From Auraticoccus cholistanensis (lineage in GTDB: Bacteria; Actinomycetota; Actinomycetes; Propionibacteriales; Propionibacteriaceae), in contig NZ_WPCU01000010.1 of the NCBI RefSeq assembly GCF_009742705.1, forward strand, positions 238,398-302,397: a DNA stretch of 64,000 nucleotides, given 5' to 3'. A program made the position numbers and the translations under genes. Positions 52,893-63,186 of this stretch are shown one piece after another. Each line of letters begins with the position of its first letter. Position 1 is the stretch's first letter. The notes under the pieces were generated by a model. The model made no database searches. It was not told where the DNA came from and saw only the letters and a list, made by a program, of their open reading frames with translations.

Positions 52893-53986
52893 CGACGCCC
52901 CGCCGCGAGCTGCAGGACCCGCTCGGCGACGCGGTCGGCCGCGTCCCGGGGCACCAGGTCGCGGCCGCGGGCGGCCATCGCCGCCAACCGGTCGGGGTCG
53001 CGCACCAGCGGCACCACCTGGTCCAGCAGCCGCCGCGGGGTGAGCTCGGCGTCGCGCACCACCTGCACCGCGCCGGCGGCCACCAGGGCGTCGGCGTTGC
53101 GCTCCTGCTCGCCGTTGCCGTGGGGCAGCGGCACGAACACCCCGGGCAGCCCGACCATCGCGGTCTCCACCACGGTGCCGGCGCCGGAGCGGCCCAGCAT
53201 CAGGTCGGCGGCGGCGTAGGCCTGCTCCATCGCCTCCACGTAGGCCACCGGCCGGTACCGGGCCCCGCCGGGGGCGTCCACGGCGACGACGTCGGCGCTC
53301 ATGTTGGCCCGGCCGAGCACGTGCAGCACCGAGACCCCGCGCTCGAGCAGGTCGCCGAGGGCGTCCGCCACGGCCGTGTTGATGCTGCGGGCCCCCTGGG
53401 ACCCGCCGCTGACCAGCAGCACCGGTCCCTCGGCCGGCAGGTCGAACAGCGCCCGCGCGGCGGCCCGGCCGGCGGCCCGGTCCAGCCCGGAGATGGCCCG
53501 GCGCACGGGCATGCCGACGTACTCGGCCCCGCGCAGCGGGGTGTCGGGGAAGGCGGTGAGCACGGCGGCGGCGAACCGGCTGGCGACCCGGTTGGCCAGC
53601 CCCGGCACGGCGTTGCCCTCGTGCACCACGACGGGGGTCCGCAGCCGTCGCGCGGCCAGGTAGACCGGCATCGAGACGTAGCCCCCGAAGCCCACCACCA
53701 CGTCGGCGCGGCGCTCCCGCAGCACCTGGGCGGCGGCGCCGACCGCGGCGGCCAGCCGGTGCGGCACCCGCAGCAGGTCCGGGGTGGGCCGGCGCGGCAT
53801 CGGCACCGGCGGGACCAGGTCCAGCTCGATCCCGGCGGCCGGCACCACGGTGGTCTCCAACCCGCGGGCGGTCCCCACGGCCGACACGGCGCCGGCCGGG
53901 TCGAGCTCGCGCAGGGCCTGCGCGGTGGCGATCAACGGGGAGGTGTGCCCGGCGGACCCCCCGCCGGCGAGAACCACGTGCGTCAT
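52889..53986 (-). CDS. murG: UDP-GlcNAc:lipid I GlcNAc transferase
   Basis: Makes lipid II from lipid I at the inner membrane face. The 365-residue GT28 enzyme has the first glycine loop VLAGGGSAGHTSPLI, VVGFGGYVSMPVYLAA and VVHEGNAVPGLANR in its acceptor half, and LLVSGGSQGARSINTAV plus LMLGRSGAGTVVETAMVGLP in its donor half. It overlaps murC by 4 bp and lies 64 bp after ftsW. Confidence 0.96.
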   Translation of the reverse strand: MTHVVLAGGGSAGHTSPLIATAQALRELDPAGAVSAVGTARGLETTVVPAAGIELDLVPPVPMPRRPTPDLLRVPHRLAAAVGAAAQVLRERRADVVVGFGGYVSMPVYLAARRLRTPVVVHEGNAVPGLANRVASRFAAAVLTAFPDTPLRGAEYVGMPVRRAISGLDRAAGRAAARALFDLPAEGPVLLVSGGSQGARSINTAVADALGDLLERGVSVLHVLGRANMSADVVAVDAPGGARYRPVAYVEAMEQAYAAADLMLGRSGAGTVVETAMVGLPGVFVPLPHGNGEQERNADALVAAGAVQVVRDAELTPRRLLDQVVPLVRDPDRLAAMAARGRDLVPRDAADRVAERVLQLAAGRR

Positions 53987-54050
53987 CGGTGCTGCCTCGT
54001 TCCTGTCCTGCTCGTCCGCTGGTGGGCGCTGGGTGGTGGCGCGGACGCGC

Positions 54051-55325
54051 TCACCGGCGCCGGCTGCCGATCACGGCCGTCATCCGCGGGCGCGGGTCAC
54101 CGCGGCGCTGGCGGGCCAGCAGCCGGCGGGCCGCCGGCTCGTGGCGGGCGCACGCCAGCAGCAGGCCGAGGGCGGCCAGGTTGGTCAGCATCGACGCCCC
54201 GCCGTAGGAGACGAACGGCAGCGGGACGCCCATCACCGGCAGCAGCCGCAGCACCACGGCCAGGTTGATCAGCGCCTGGCTGAGGAACCACGCCGTGATC
54301 CCGGCGGCCAGCATCGAGCAGAAGGTGGAGTCCGAGCGCAGCGCGACCCGCAGCCCGGCGTAGCCCAGTACGCTGAACAGCGCCAGCACGGTGAGCGTGC
54401 CCACCAGGCCCAGCTCCTCGCCGATGATGGCGAAGACGAAGTCGGTGTGGGCCTCGACCAGACCGCCGAACTTCTGCCGGGACGCCCCCAGGCCCAGCCC
54501 CCACCAGCCGCCGGAGGCCAGCGCCCAGACGCCGAGCGTGGGCTGCATGGCCACCCCCTCGGTGTCGACCGAGGGGTTGAGGAAGCTGACGAAGCGGCGG
54601 ACCCGGTTGGGGCTGCTGACCACCATCGCCGCCGCCCCCGCGGCCGCGGCCAGACCCAGCACGACCAGCACCCGCACCGGCGTGCCGACCATCCACAGGA
54701 TGCCGAAGACGATGGCGGCCATCACCACCGCGGTGCCGAGGTCGCCGCCGAGCAGGGTCAGCCCGACCAGCACGCCGACCATGGGCAGGAAGGGCACCAG
54801 CAGGTGCCGCGGCTGGTCGAGCAGCGGCTCCTTGCGCGCCAGCACGTCCGCACCCCACAGCACGATCGCCAGCTTGGCCAGCTCCGAGGGCTGGATGTTG
54901 AAGAAGTCCAGGCCCGGGATGGCGACCCAGTTGGTGTTGCCGTTCACCTCGACGCCGAGCGGGGTGAACAGCAGCAGCAGCAGGACCACCGCCAGGAACC
55001 AGACCACCCAGGCCAGCACCCGCAGCCAGGCCAGCGGGCGCCGCGAGAGCACCCAGGCGCCGACCAGGCCGAGGCCGAGGAAGGCCACCTGGCGCTTGAC
55101 GAAGAAGTAGGGGTCGTCGTAGTCCGCCAGGCCGAGGACGCTGGAGGCCGACAGCACCATCATCGTGCCCAGCACCAGCAGCAGGCCGGAGGAGACCAGG
55201 ATCAGCCAGTAGCTCGCCATCGGGTGCGCCAGGGCCTGCCGGATGGAGGCCAGCGAGCCGCTCCCCCGCCCCGGCGCGGGCGGCGGTGCGGGTGACCGGG
55301 ACGACGGTGAGGACAGGATCGCCAC
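54051..55325 (-). CDS. ftsW: Lipid II polymerase FtsW
   Basis: SEDS-family glycosyltransferase of septal wall synthesis, partner of FtsI. The 424-residue protein has about ten helices, with FNIQPSELAKLAIVLW, GGDLGTAVVM, the large loop ending HTDFVFAIIGEELGLVG and the PFVSYGGASMLTNLAALG motif, including the conserved Asp, Glu and Pro-Ser residues. The N-terminus carries a Ser/Pro-rich cytoplasmic stretch. GTG 55325 is preferred because GGAGG lies seven bases upstream; a GTG at 55331 would sit right on that site. Confidence 0.94.
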   Translation of the reverse strand: MAILSSPSSRSPAPPPAPGRGSGSLASIRQALAHPMASYWLILVSSGLLLVLGTMMVLSASSVLGLADYDDPYFFVKRQVAFLGLGLVGAWVLSRRPLAWLRVLAWVVWFLAVVLLLLLFTPLGVEVNGNTNWVAIPGLDFFNIQPSELAKLAIVLWGADVLARKEPLLDQPRHLLVPFLPMVGVLVGLTLLGGDLGTAVVMAAIVFGILWMVGTPVRVLVVLGLAAAAGAAAMVVSSPNRVRRFVSFLNPSVDTEGVAMQPTLGVWALASGGWWGLGLGASRQKFGGLVEAHTDFVFAIIGEELGLVGTLTVLALFSVLGYAGLRVALRSDSTFCSMLAAGITAWFLSQALINLAVVLRLLPVMGVPLPFVSYGGASMLTNLAALGLLLACARHEPAARRLLARQRRGDPRPRMTAVIGSRRR

Positions 55326-55327
55326 GC

Positions 55328-56815
55328 TCACTCCTCCGCGTCGAGTCGACCGACGGCCTCGGCGAAGGCGTCGCCGCGGGCGGCGTAGCCGGCGAACATG
55401 TCGAAGCTCGCGCACCCGGGGGCCAGCAGCACGGTGTCGCCGGGTCGGGCCAGCTGCGCGGCTGCCCCGACCACCTCCTGCATGGCCCCAGTGTGCGGCG
55501 TCGCCACCTCGATCACCGGCACATCGGGTGCGTGTCGGGCCAGCGCGGCGGCGATGACCGCGCGGTCCACCCCCATCAGCACGACCCCGCGCAGCCGGTC
55601 GCGGTGCCGCCGGACCAGGTCGTCGAAGGTGGTGCCCTTGGCCTGTCCGCCGGCCACCCAGACCACCGGATCGAAGGCGGCCAGGCTGGCCTCGGCGGCG
55701 TGCGGGTTGGTGGCCTTGGAGTCGTCGACCCAGCGCACCCCCGAGCGCTCGGCCACGGTCTGGATGCGGTGCCCCTCCAGCCGCAGCGAGCGCAGCCCGT
55801 CGCGGACCGCGGTGGCCGGGACGCCGAAGGAGCGGGCCAGCGCGGCGGCGGCCAGCGCGTTGGCCACGTTGTGCGGAGCCAGCGGCTGGACGTCCTCGAC
55901 CCGGGCCAGCTCGAGGGCGGAGTCGCGCCGCTGCTCGATGAAGGCGCGGTCGACCAGCAGGTCGTCCACCACCCCCAGCATCGACGGCGCCGGCACGCCG
56001 AGGGTGAAGCCGATGGCCCGCGCCCCCTCGGTGACGTCGGCCTCCTCCACCATCCGCTCGGTTGCGGGGTCGGCCACGTTGTAGACGCAGGAGTGGGTGA
56101 CCCGCTCGTAGATCAGCGCCTTGTCGGCGGCGTAGGCGGCCATCGGGTCGGGCCCGGTGCTCCCCGGGGCGCCCGCGTCGGCGTACCACTCCAGGTGGTC
56201 GGGCTGCAGGTTGAGCACCGCGGCGGAGTGCATCTGCAGCGTGCTCGACCAGTGCAGCTGGAAGCTGGACAGCTCGACGGCGATCACGTCGTAGGGCTCG
56301 GGGTCGAGCACGGCCTCCATCACGGGACGGCCGACGTTGCCGAAGGCGCCGGTCCGCAGCCCGGCGGCGCTGAGCATGGACTCCAGCATCTGCACGGTGG
56401 TCGTCTTGCCGTTGGTGCCGGTGACGGCCAGCCACGGGACCTGCTTCGCCGGCCGGCTCAGCCGCCAGGCCAGCTCGACCTCGCCCCAGACCGGGATGCC
56501 GCGCTCGGCGGCCTGCCGCAGCAGCGGCGTGGAGGGCCGCCAGCCGGGCGAGGTGACCACCAGGTCGACGTCATCGGGCAGCGTGGCGGTGCTGCCCGGG
56601 CCGAGCCGGACGTCGGCCTCCAGCGTCTCCAGCAGGGTGCCCCGCTCGGCGTTGACGCCCGAGTCGGACTCGTCCACCACCTGCACCCGGGCGCCGAACT
56701 CGAGCAGGCCGTCCGCGGCGGCGAACCCCGAGGTGCCCAGCCCGGCGACCAGCACCCTGGCCTGCGGCCAGGGCGAGCGCCCGTCGGCCCCGGCGATCCA
56801 GTCCAGCCCGCTCAC
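55328..56815 (-). CDS. murD: UDP-MurNAc-L-alanine-D-glutamate ligase
   Basis: Adds D-glutamate to the wall precursor. The 495-residue protein has [20 protein letters not shown] at the UDP-binding end, the ATP site [14 protein letters not shown], the carbamylated-Lys region and [22 protein letters not shown]. The GTG at 56815 follows GGGGGAGG. It is slightly longer than E. coli MurD (438), mostly through loops. It lies between mraY and ftsW. Confidence 0.96.
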   Translation of the reverse strand: MSGLDWIAGADGRSPWPQARVLVAGLGTSGFAAADGLLEFGARVQVVDESDSGVNAERGTLLETLEADVRLGPGSTATLPDDVDLVVTSPGWRPSTPLLRQAAERGIPVWGEVELAWRLSRPAKQVPWLAVTGTNGKTTTVQMLESMLSAAGLRTGAFGNVGRPVMEAVLDPEPYDVIAVELSSFQLHWSSTLQMHSAAVLNLQPDHLEWYADAGAPGSTGPDPMAAYAADKALIYERVTHSCVYNVADPATERMVEEADVTEGARAIGFTLGVPAPSMLGVVDDLLVDRAFIEQRRDSALELARVEDVQPLAPHNVANALAAAALARSFGVPATAVRDGLRSLRLEGHRIQTVAERSGVRWVDDSKATNPHAAEASLAAFDPVVWVAGGQAKGTTFDDLVRRHRDRLRGVVLMGVDRAVIAAALARHAPDVPVIEVATPHTGAMQEVVGAAAQLARPGDTVLLAPGCASFDMFAGYAARGDAFAEAVGRLDAEE

Positions 56816-56855
56816 GCGTCCTCCCCCGTGCCCGCCGTCCCCACGGCCTCCTCCT

Positions 56856-56900
56856 CGGTGCTCGCTGCGCCCGCAGCGCAGAACCCGGTGCTCGCTGCGC
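56856..56900. repeat. 15-bp direct repeat between mraY and murD
   Basis: CGGTGCTCGCTGCGC occurs at 56856-56870 and again at 56886-56900, a 30-bp period, ending right at the mraY stop. The intervening GCGCCCGCAGCGC can form a small stem. Similar GCTCGCTGCGC strings are scattered in many GC-rich genomes. Confidence 0.7.
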
Positions 56901-57971
56901 TCACAGGCCCGCCACCCACTCGGTGTAGAAGATCCCCAGCCCGCCGGCGGTGCACAGCCCGCAGACGATCCAGAACCGGATCACGATGGTGATCTCGGCC
57001 CAGCCGATGAGCTCGAAGTGGTGCTGCAGCGGCGCCATTTTGAACAGCCGCCTGCCCTTGGTCAGCTTGAACCAGCCGACCTGCAGGATCACCGAGAGGG
57101 TGATGATGACGAAGAGCCCGCCCAGCACCACGAGCAGCAGCTCGGTGCGGGTCATGATCGCCATGCCGGCCAGCGCGCCGCCCAGCGAGAGCGAGCCCGA
57201 GTCGCCCATGAAGATCTTGGCCGGGGAGGCGTTCCACCACAGGAAGCCGAAGCAGGCCCCGGCCAGCGACAGCGCCACCACGGCCAGGTCGTAGGGGTCG
57301 CGGACCTCGTAGCACTTGGCGTTGGCGGTGGCCACGTAGGCGCAGCTCTGGTTGTACTGCCAGATGTTGATGATGGCGTAGGCGGCGAAGACCATCGCGC
57401 TGGCCCCGGTGGCCAGCCCGTCCAGCCCGTCGGTCAGGTTGACCGCGTTGCTGGCGCCGGCGATGAGCAGCATGAACCAGACCACGGCCAGCGGCAGCAC
57501 CAGGTGCAGCGGCTGCAGGTCGCGGAGGAAGGAGACGAACTGCGAGGCGGGGGTCAGCCCCCGCTCGTCGGGGAACTGCAGGGCGGCGACCCCGAAGGTG
57601 ACCGCCACCAGCCCCTGCCCGATCAGCTTGGCCTTGCTGTTCAGCCCCAGCGAACGCTGCCGGGAGATCTTGATCCAGTCGTCGAGGAAGCCGACCACGC
57701 CCAGCCCGACGAACAGGTAGAGCAGCAGCAGCGCCGAGGCGGTCGGCGGCGTCCAGGTGATCAGGTGCGCCAGCAGGTAGGCCAGCACCACCGCGGCCAT
57801 GATGACCAGCCCGCCCATGGTGGGGGTGCCGCGCTTGGTGTGGTGGGCGGTCGGCCCGTCGTCGCGGATGAACTGCCCGTAGCCCTTGCGGACGAGGACC
57901 CCGATGGCCACCCGGGTGCCGAGCAGCGTGCCCAGCATGGCCAGCCCGCCGGCCAGCAGGATCGTCTTCAC
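56901..57971 (-). CDS. mraY: Phospho-MurNAc-pentapeptide transferase
   Basis: Makes lipid I by joining the precursor to undecaprenyl phosphate. The 356-residue membrane enzyme has about ten helices, the Mg/lipid-binding motifs [12 protein letters not shown] and LDDWIKI, the catalytic block [15 protein letters not shown], and [15 protein letters not shown] with the conserved His triplet region. GTG 57971 overlaps the murF stop by 4 bp. Confidence 0.96.
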   Translation of the reverse strand: MKTILLAGGLAMLGTLLGTRVAIGVLVRKGYGQFIRDDGPTAHHTKRGTPTMGGLVIMAAVVLAYLLAHLITWTPPTASALLLLYLFVGLGVVGFLDDWIKISRQRSLGLNSKAKLIGQGLVAVTFGVAALQFPDERGLTPASQFVSFLRDLQPLHLVLPLAVVWFMLLIAGASNAVNLTDGLDGLATGASAMVFAAYAIINIWQYNQSCAYVATANAKCYEVRDPYDLAVVALSLAGACFGFLWWNASPAKIFMGDSGSLSLGGALAGMAIMTRTELLLVVLGGLFVIITLSVILQVGWFKLTKGRRLFKMAPLQHHFELIGWAEITIVIRFWIVCGLCTAGGLGIFYTEWVAGL

Positions 57972-59449
57972 GTGCTCTCTCCAGTCGGGGGCGTGCTCCC
58001 ACCCCGGGCCAGCGCGCTCGCCACCGTCTGCAGCTCGCACGCCCGGGATGCCTTGACCAGGACCACGTCGCCGGGCGAGAGCCGCCCCGTCAGCAGCGCG
58101 ACCACCTCGTCCCTGGTCCCCAGCACGGTAGCCGCCGCGTCGCCCGGCGCCGAATCCGCGCCCTCGGCGAAGCCCGCGGCCAGGTCGTCGGCGTGCGCCC
58201 CGATCGCCACCAGCTCCGCACCGGCCGCGGCCGCCAGCGCCCCCAGCGCCCGGTGCTCCTGCTGCGCCACCTCACCCAGCTCCAGCATGTCGCCCAGCAC
58301 GGCCACCAGCCGGGCGCCGGGGTGGCGCGTGCGGGACTCGGTCACGAGCTCGGTGGCGGCGGCCAGGGCGGCGCGCATCGAGTCCGGGTTGGCGTTGTAG
58401 GCGTCGTTGAGCACCAGCACCCCGTCGGGACGCTCGGTGAGCTCCATCCGCCAGTGCGAGCGGGGGCCGGCGGCGCTCAGCGAGGCGGCGACCTCGGCCA
58501 GCCCCACCCCGACGGCCAGCGCGGCCGCCGCGGCCGCGACCGCGTTGGCCACCTGGTGGCGTCCCAGCCCGGCCAGCGTCACCGGGGCGGAGCGCTCCCC
58601 CAGCTCGTCGGCGCAGCGGAGCAGGAAGCGGTAGCGGCCCGCGCCGGCGGGGGCGACCTGCTCGGCCCACACCTGGCGGTCGGCGGCCGGCGGGCGGGCG
58701 TCCACGGCGAACAGCGAGATCTGCGCCGACGTCCGCTCCCGCATGCCCAGCACCCGGTGGTCGTCGGCGTTGAGGACCGCCCAGCCGGAGGCCGGCAGGG
58801 ACTCGACCAGCTCGCCCTTGGCGGTGGCCACCGCGTCCCGGTCGCCGAACTCGCCGAGGTGGGCGGTGCCGACGTTGAGCACCACGCCGACGTGGGGCGG
58901 GGTGAGCTGGCACAGGTAGCGGATGTGGCCGATGCCGCGGGCGCCCATCTCGCTGACCAGGTAGCGGGTGCCGTCCTCGACCCGGGTGGCGGTCAGCGGG
59001 ACGCCGACCTCGGTGTTGAGGGAGTTGGGCGGGGACACGCAGGGGCCGGCGTCCTCCAGCACCTGCGCGAGCAGGTCCTTGGTGGAGGTCTTGCCCGAGG
59101 ACCCGGTGATGCCCACCACCGTCAGGCCCGGGGTGCCGAGCACGACCGCGCGGCCCAGCCGGCCCAGGCCCGCGGCGACGTCATCGACGACGACGGTGGG
59201 CAGCTCGGTGGGTCGCGAGCCCAGCACGGCCACCGCCCCGGCGGCCGCGGCGGCGAGCACGTAGTCGTGGCCGTCGGCGTGCTCGCCGGGCAGCGCCACG
59301 AACAGGGCGCCGGGGGTGGCCCGGCGGGAGTCGGTCACCACGTCGGGCCCGACGGAGAGCCGGCCGCCGTCGGCCGGCTCGCGGCCCTCGGGCCAGACCA
59401 CCCGGCCGCCGACCTGCTCGGCCAGCTCGTCAACGCTGCGTCGTCGCAC
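57968..59449 (-). CDS. murF: UDP-MurNAc-tripeptide-D-Ala-D-Ala ligase
   Basis: Adds the D-Ala-D-Ala dipeptide to the wall precursor. The 493-residue protein has [17 protein letters not shown] as ATP site, the central block [15 protein letters not shown], and [16 protein letters not shown] in the C-terminal domain. GTG 59449 follows GGGAGG at eight bases; a GTG at 59458 lies within that site. It overlaps murE by 20 bp and mraY by 4 bp. Confidence 0.95.
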   Translation of the reverse strand: MRRRSVDELAEQVGGRVVWPEGREPADGGRLSVGPDVVTDSRRATPGALFVALPGEHADGHDYVLAAAAAGAVAVLGSRPTELPTVVVDDVAAGLGRLGRAVVLGTPGLTVVGITGSSGKTSTKDLLAQVLEDAGPCVSPPNSLNTEVGVPLTATRVEDGTRYLVSEMGARGIGHIRYLCQLTPPHVGVVLNVGTAHLGEFGDRDAVATAKGELVESLPASGWAVLNADDHRVLGMRERTSAQISLFAVDARPPAADRQVWAEQVAPAGAGRYRFLLRCADELGERSAPVTLAGLGRHQVANAVAAAAAALAVGVGLAEVAASLSAAGPRSHWRMELTERPDGVLVLNDAYNANPDSMRAALAAATELVTESRTRHPGARLVAVLGDMLELGEVAQQEHRALGALAAAAGAELVAIGAHADDLAAGFAEGADSAPGDAAATVLGTRDEVVALLTGRLSPGDVVLVKASRACELQTVASALARGGSTPPTGEST

Positions 59450-61031
59450 GACCGCCACCTCCCGTTGCCTGGACGGTGCCGAGGACCAGCTCGGTCACCA
59501 CCTGCGCGTCGTCGAAGGGCGTGACCACGCCGCCGACCTCCTGACCCGTCTCGTGCCCCTTGCCCAGCACCGCGACCACGTCACCGGGACGGGCCAGGTC
59601 GAGCGCCAGCCGCAGCGCCGACCGGCGGTCGCCGCCGTCGTGCACCTCACGGGCCCGAGCGACCGGCAGCGCGCGGGCGCCGGCCAGCACCTCGGCGCGG
59701 ATGGCCGCGGGGTCCTCGCTGCGGGGGTTGTCGTCGGTGACGACCACGACGTCGGCCAGCCGGGCGCCGGCCTCGCCCATCGGGCGCCGCTTGGCCCGGT
59801 CGCGGTCGCCGCCGCAGCCGAAGACGGCCACCAGCCGGCCCGGGTGCCCGGCGGCGTCGAGGTCGGCGCGGAGCGCGGCCAGGGTGGCCTCCACCGCCTG
59901 CGGGGTGTGGGCGAAGTCGACCACCACGCCGGGCGAGCCCTCGGGCAGCGGCAGCCGCTGCATCCGTCCCGGCACCACGACATCGGCCAGCCCGGCGGCA
60001 GCGGCCGCCACGTCGAGGCCGAGCGCGTCGAGCATGGCCAGCGCCAGCACGGCGTTGGAGACGTTGTAGCTGCCGGGCAGGGCCAGGGTGACCGGCCAGC
60101 GGCCCCGCGGACCGACCAGCACGAACGACGTCGCCGCCGGGCCGGGACGCACCTCCTCGGCGGTCCAGTCGGCCCCCGGCGCCAGCCCGGTGGTGGTCAC
60201 CGGCACACCCGCGGCGCCGGCGCGGCGGACGATCTCCGCGCCCGCCGGGGAGTCCAGGCAGACCACGGCGCGGCGGGTGTGGTCGGGGGTGAACAGCTGC
60301 GCCTTGGCGGCCAGGTACTCGGCCATGTCGGCGTGGAAGTCCAGGTGGTCCTGGCCGAGGTTGGTGAAGCCGGCCACGTCGAAGACGACCGGCTCGGTCC
60401 GCCGCAGCACCAGCGCGTGGGAGGAGACCTCCATCGCGACCGCGTCCGCGCCGCGCCCGGCCACCGCGGCCAGCAGGGCCTGCAGGTCCGGCGCCTCGGG
60501 GGTGGTGACCGTCGTCCGCGGTCCGCGCAGCGGCTGCCCGGCCACCGTGAAGCCGAGGGTGCCGATGGTGGCGGGGACGGCACCGGTCGCCCGCAGCGCG
60601 GCGGCCAGCAGCACCGTGGTGGTGGTCTTGCCGTTGGTGCCGGTGACCGCCAGCATGCGGAGCCGCTCGGCGGGGTGCTGGTAGAGGGCGGCGGCCAGCC
60701 GGGCGGTGGCCGCACGCGGGTCCTCGGCCACCAGCAGGGCCACCTCGTCCCCGACCCCGGCCGCCAGCTCGGCGCCCTCCCGGTCGGTCAGCAGCGCGAC
60801 CGCGCCGCGGCCGACGGCCTCGCCGGCGTGGCGGGCGCCGTGGGTGCGCTGCCCGGGCAGCGCGGCGTACAGGTCGCCCGGGCGCACCTGGCGGGAGTCC
60901 AGCGTCACACCGCTGACCCGGCTGCGGCCGGGTCGCAGCACGTGGAGCCCCGCACCCAGCTCCGCCGCCAGCTCCTCGACCGGGCGAGGTGCGGCGGCGG
61001 CTGGGCGGAGCTCGGTCAGCGGGTCGGGCAC
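59430..61031 (-). CDS. murE: UDP-MurNAc-dipeptide diaminopimelate ligase
   Basis: Adds the third residue of the stem peptide. The 533-residue protein has [15 protein letters not shown] as ATP site, the EVSSHAL motif (residues near 195) and DFHADMAEYLAAKAQLF. The amino-acid specificity loop reads TDDNPRSEDP, and the DNPR form fits diaminopimelate (meso or LL), not lysine. The C-terminal Gly-rich end overlaps murF. Confidence 0.96.
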   Translation of the reverse strand: MPDPLTELRPAAAAPRPVEELAAELGAGLHVLRPGRSRVSGVTLDSRQVRPGDLYAALPGQRTHGARHAGEAVGRGAVALLTDREGAELAAGVGDEVALLVAEDPRAATARLAAALYQHPAERLRMLAVTGTNGKTTTTVLLAAALRATGAVPATIGTLGFTVAGQPLRGPRTTVTTPEAPDLQALLAAVAGRGADAVAMEVSSHALVLRRTEPVVFDVAGFTNLGQDHLDFHADMAEYLAAKAQLFTPDHTRRAVVCLDSPAGAEIVRRAGAAGVPVTTTGLAPGADWTAEEVRPGPAATSFVLVGPRGRWPVTLALPGSYNVSNAVLALAMLDALGLDVAAAAAGLADVVVPGRMQRLPLPEGSPGVVVDFAHTPQAVEATLAALRADLDAAGHPGRLVAVFGCGGDRDRAKRRPMGEAGARLADVVVVTDDNPRSEDPAAIRAEVLAGARALPVARAREVHDGGDRRSALRLALDLARPGDVVAVLGKGHETGQEVGGVVTPFDDAQVVTELVLGTVQATGGGGRATTQR

Positions 61032-61089
61032 GGCACCGACCGTACCGATTCGGGCCCCCCGGACGCCGCTGGCGACGCCGTGCCTTCGC

Positions 61090-63186
61090 TCACCACGTCA
61101 GCCGACCCTCGTAGGCGGGGGTGGTGGAGGGCCGGATCGCGTAGCGCTGCAGGGCCAGCTGGGTCAGGTCCTTGTACACCGGTCCGGCCACCACCGAGCC
61201 GTAGCGGCCGCTGGCGGGCCGGTCGATCTGGACGAAGGTGACGATCTGCGGGTCCTCGGCGGGGGCGAAGCCCATGTAGCCGGAGGTGTAGCCGCGGTAG
61301 CAGTTGCACCCGGAGTCGAAGCGCTCGGCGGTGGCGGTCTTGCCGCCGGTGCGGTAGGAGTCCAGCTGCACCGAGACGCCGGTGCCACCCTCGCCCGTCA
61401 CCGCCTCCATCATCTGCGCGATCTGGGTGGAGGCCTCGGGCGAGATCACCCGGCGCGGCTCCCCCCGCGGCACCTCGACCGGTTCCCCGTCCTTGTCGGT
61501 GGCCGACCTGATCACCGTGGGCGGGTTGTACACCCCGCCGTTGAGGATCCCCGCCACCGCGGCGGTGTACTGGATCGGCGTGACCGACAGGCCCTGGCCG
61601 AAGGAGATCTGGTCGAAGGTGTAGTCCTCCATGTCCGGCCCGGGGACGAAGCCGGTGGCCTCGCCGGGAAGCTCGATCCCGGTCCGGGCGCCCAGCCCGA
61701 ACGAGCGCAGGTAGCGGGCCAGGTCCTCCTTCGACATGTCCCGGCTCAGCATCACGGTGCCGGTGTTGGCCGACTTCGCCAGCACGCCGGTGGCGGTCAG
61801 CCTCGCCCCGGTGTAGTCGTCGGCGTCGGTGATCCTGCCGTCGCCGGAGGCGACCGAGGTGGGGATGGTGACCTTGGTCTCGGGGGTGATCAGGCCGGCG
61901 TCCAGCAGCGCCGCGAAGGTCAGCACCTTCTGCACGCTGCCGGGCTCGAGGGCGTCGGTGACGGCCCGGTTGCCCAGGTCCTCGGGGTCGGCCTCCCCCG
62001 GCTGCGCGGCGTCGAAGCTCGGGTAGTTCGCCATGGCCAGCACCTCGCCGGTGCGGACGTTCATCATCACCACGGTCCCGGACGCGGCGTCGGCCTTCTC
62101 GACCTCCTGGGCCAGCCGGCGCTCGGCCATCCACTGCAGCTCGGAGTCGATGGTGAGCTGGTAGCTGGTGCCGTTCACCGCGGGGGTGATCTCCTGGGTG
62201 CCCAGCGGGATCTTGTTGCCCTGGGCGTCGCGCTCGTAGACCTCCGAGCCCTCCACGCCGGCCAGCTCGCGGTTCATCGAGTACTCGAAGCCGGCCGCGC
62301 CCTCGTTCTCGCCGTTGACGAAGCCGACCACGTTGGCCGCCACGGTGCCGCCCGGGTAGGTGCGGATCGGGTTGCTCTCGCGGAACACCCCGTACAGCCC
62401 CCGCTCCTGCAGGTCCACCGCCAGCCGCTGGTAGGTGGCCGAGGGCACCTTGCGGGCCAGGTAGACGAAGCGCGTGCCCTCGCGGGTCAGCGGCTCCAGG
62501 TAGTCCGCCGGCTCCCCGCCCAGGTGGGCGACCAGCACGTCGGCGATCTCGGCGGCGTCCTCGGTGGTGTGGGTCGGGTCGGCGGTGACGTCCACCGCGG
62601 TCTCGCTGCGCGCCAGCACCAGACCGTTGCGGTCGGTGATGGTGCCCCGGGACGGGTGCAGCGTCATCGTGTACTGCATCTTCTCCGCCGCGGACTGGGC
62701 GTAGGCCGAGGAGTCCAGCGCCTGCAGCTGGAAGAGCCGGCCGGCGCACAGCGAGACGAGCACGGCCATCGCGATCAGCACCACCCGGATCCGCAGCGCG
62801 CTGCGGCCGAGCTTGAGCCGCACCGGCTCCCGCGGCGGGGCGGGCGGGCGCGGCGGGCGGCGCGGGGCCGGACGCTGCTGGACCGGGCGCTGCCGCGAGG
62901 AGGCCTGCGGGGAGGGGCTGCGACGTGCGGCCGGGCGCGGCGCCGGACGGCTCTCCTGCACCGGCCGGCGACGGGGTGCGGGCCGGGCCTGCTCGGGTCG
63001 GGCCTGCTCGGGTCGGGCCTGCCCGGGCCTGGTCCGCTCTGGCCGGGCCTGCTCGGGCCTGGTCTGCTCGGGCTGGGGGCGGGCGCTGCGCCGGCCGTCG
63101 CCCGGACCCGGGCGGGCGGAGGCCGCGGAGCGCGGACCGGGGGCCGGACGGGGGCGTCGGCTGGGGTGGGGGCGGCGCTCAGTCAC
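61090..63186 (-). CDS. ftsI: Septal transpeptidase FtsI/PbpB (class B PBP)
   Basis: Crosslinks septal peptidoglycan together with FtsW. The 698-residue protein has a long basic Arg/Pro/Gln-rich cytoplasmic N-terminus of about 130 residues, the membrane helix LIAMAVLVSLCAGRLFQLQ, a PBP dimerisation domain (TLHPSRGTITDRNG) and the transpeptidase domain. The catalytic motifs are SVQK (in EPGSVQKVLTFA), SAN (in KSANTGTV) and KTA (in TGGKTATAE). The third is usually KTG. It overlaps the FtsL-like gene by 8 bp. Confidence 0.95.
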   Translation of the reverse strand: MTERRPHPSRRPRPAPGPRSAASARPGPGDGRRSARPQPEQTRPEQARPERTRPGQARPEQARPEQARPAPRRRPVQESRPAPRPAARRSPSPQASSRQRPVQQRPAPRRPPRPPAPPREPVRLKLGRSALRIRVVLIAMAVLVSLCAGRLFQLQALDSSAYAQSAAEKMQYTMTLHPSRGTITDRNGLVLARSETAVDVTADPTHTTEDAAEIADVLVAHLGGEPADYLEPLTREGTRFVYLARKVPSATYQRLAVDLQERGLYGVFRESNPIRTYPGGTVAANVVGFVNGENEGAAGFEYSMNRELAGVEGSEVYERDAQGNKIPLGTQEITPAVNGTSYQLTIDSELQWMAERRLAQEVEKADAASGTVVMMNVRTGEVLAMANYPSFDAAQPGEADPEDLGNRAVTDALEPGSVQKVLTFAALLDAGLITPETKVTIPTSVASGDGRITDADDYTGARLTATGVLAKSANTGTVMLSRDMSKEDLARYLRSFGLGARTGIELPGEATGFVPGPDMEDYTFDQISFGQGLSVTPIQYTAAVAGILNGGVYNPPTVIRSATDKDGEPVEVPRGEPRRVISPEASTQIAQMMEAVTGEGGTGVSVQLDSYRTGGKTATAERFDSGCNCYRGYTSGYMGFAPAEDPQIVTFVQIDRPASGRYGSVVAGPVYKDLTQLALQRYAIRPSTTPAYEGRLTW
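62985..63085 (-). repeat. Short tandem repeats coding PEQARPEQ in ftsI
   Basis: Repeats of about 15 bases around GGGCCTGCTCGGGTC encode RPEQA-type units in the disordered N-terminus of FtsI. They stay in frame and are coding low complexity. Confidence 0.7.

Noticed and set aside
56812..58002. Alternative frame over mraY on the same strand
   Set aside because: The true mraY frame has all the motifs and the coupled start at 57971; the other frame is GC shadow.
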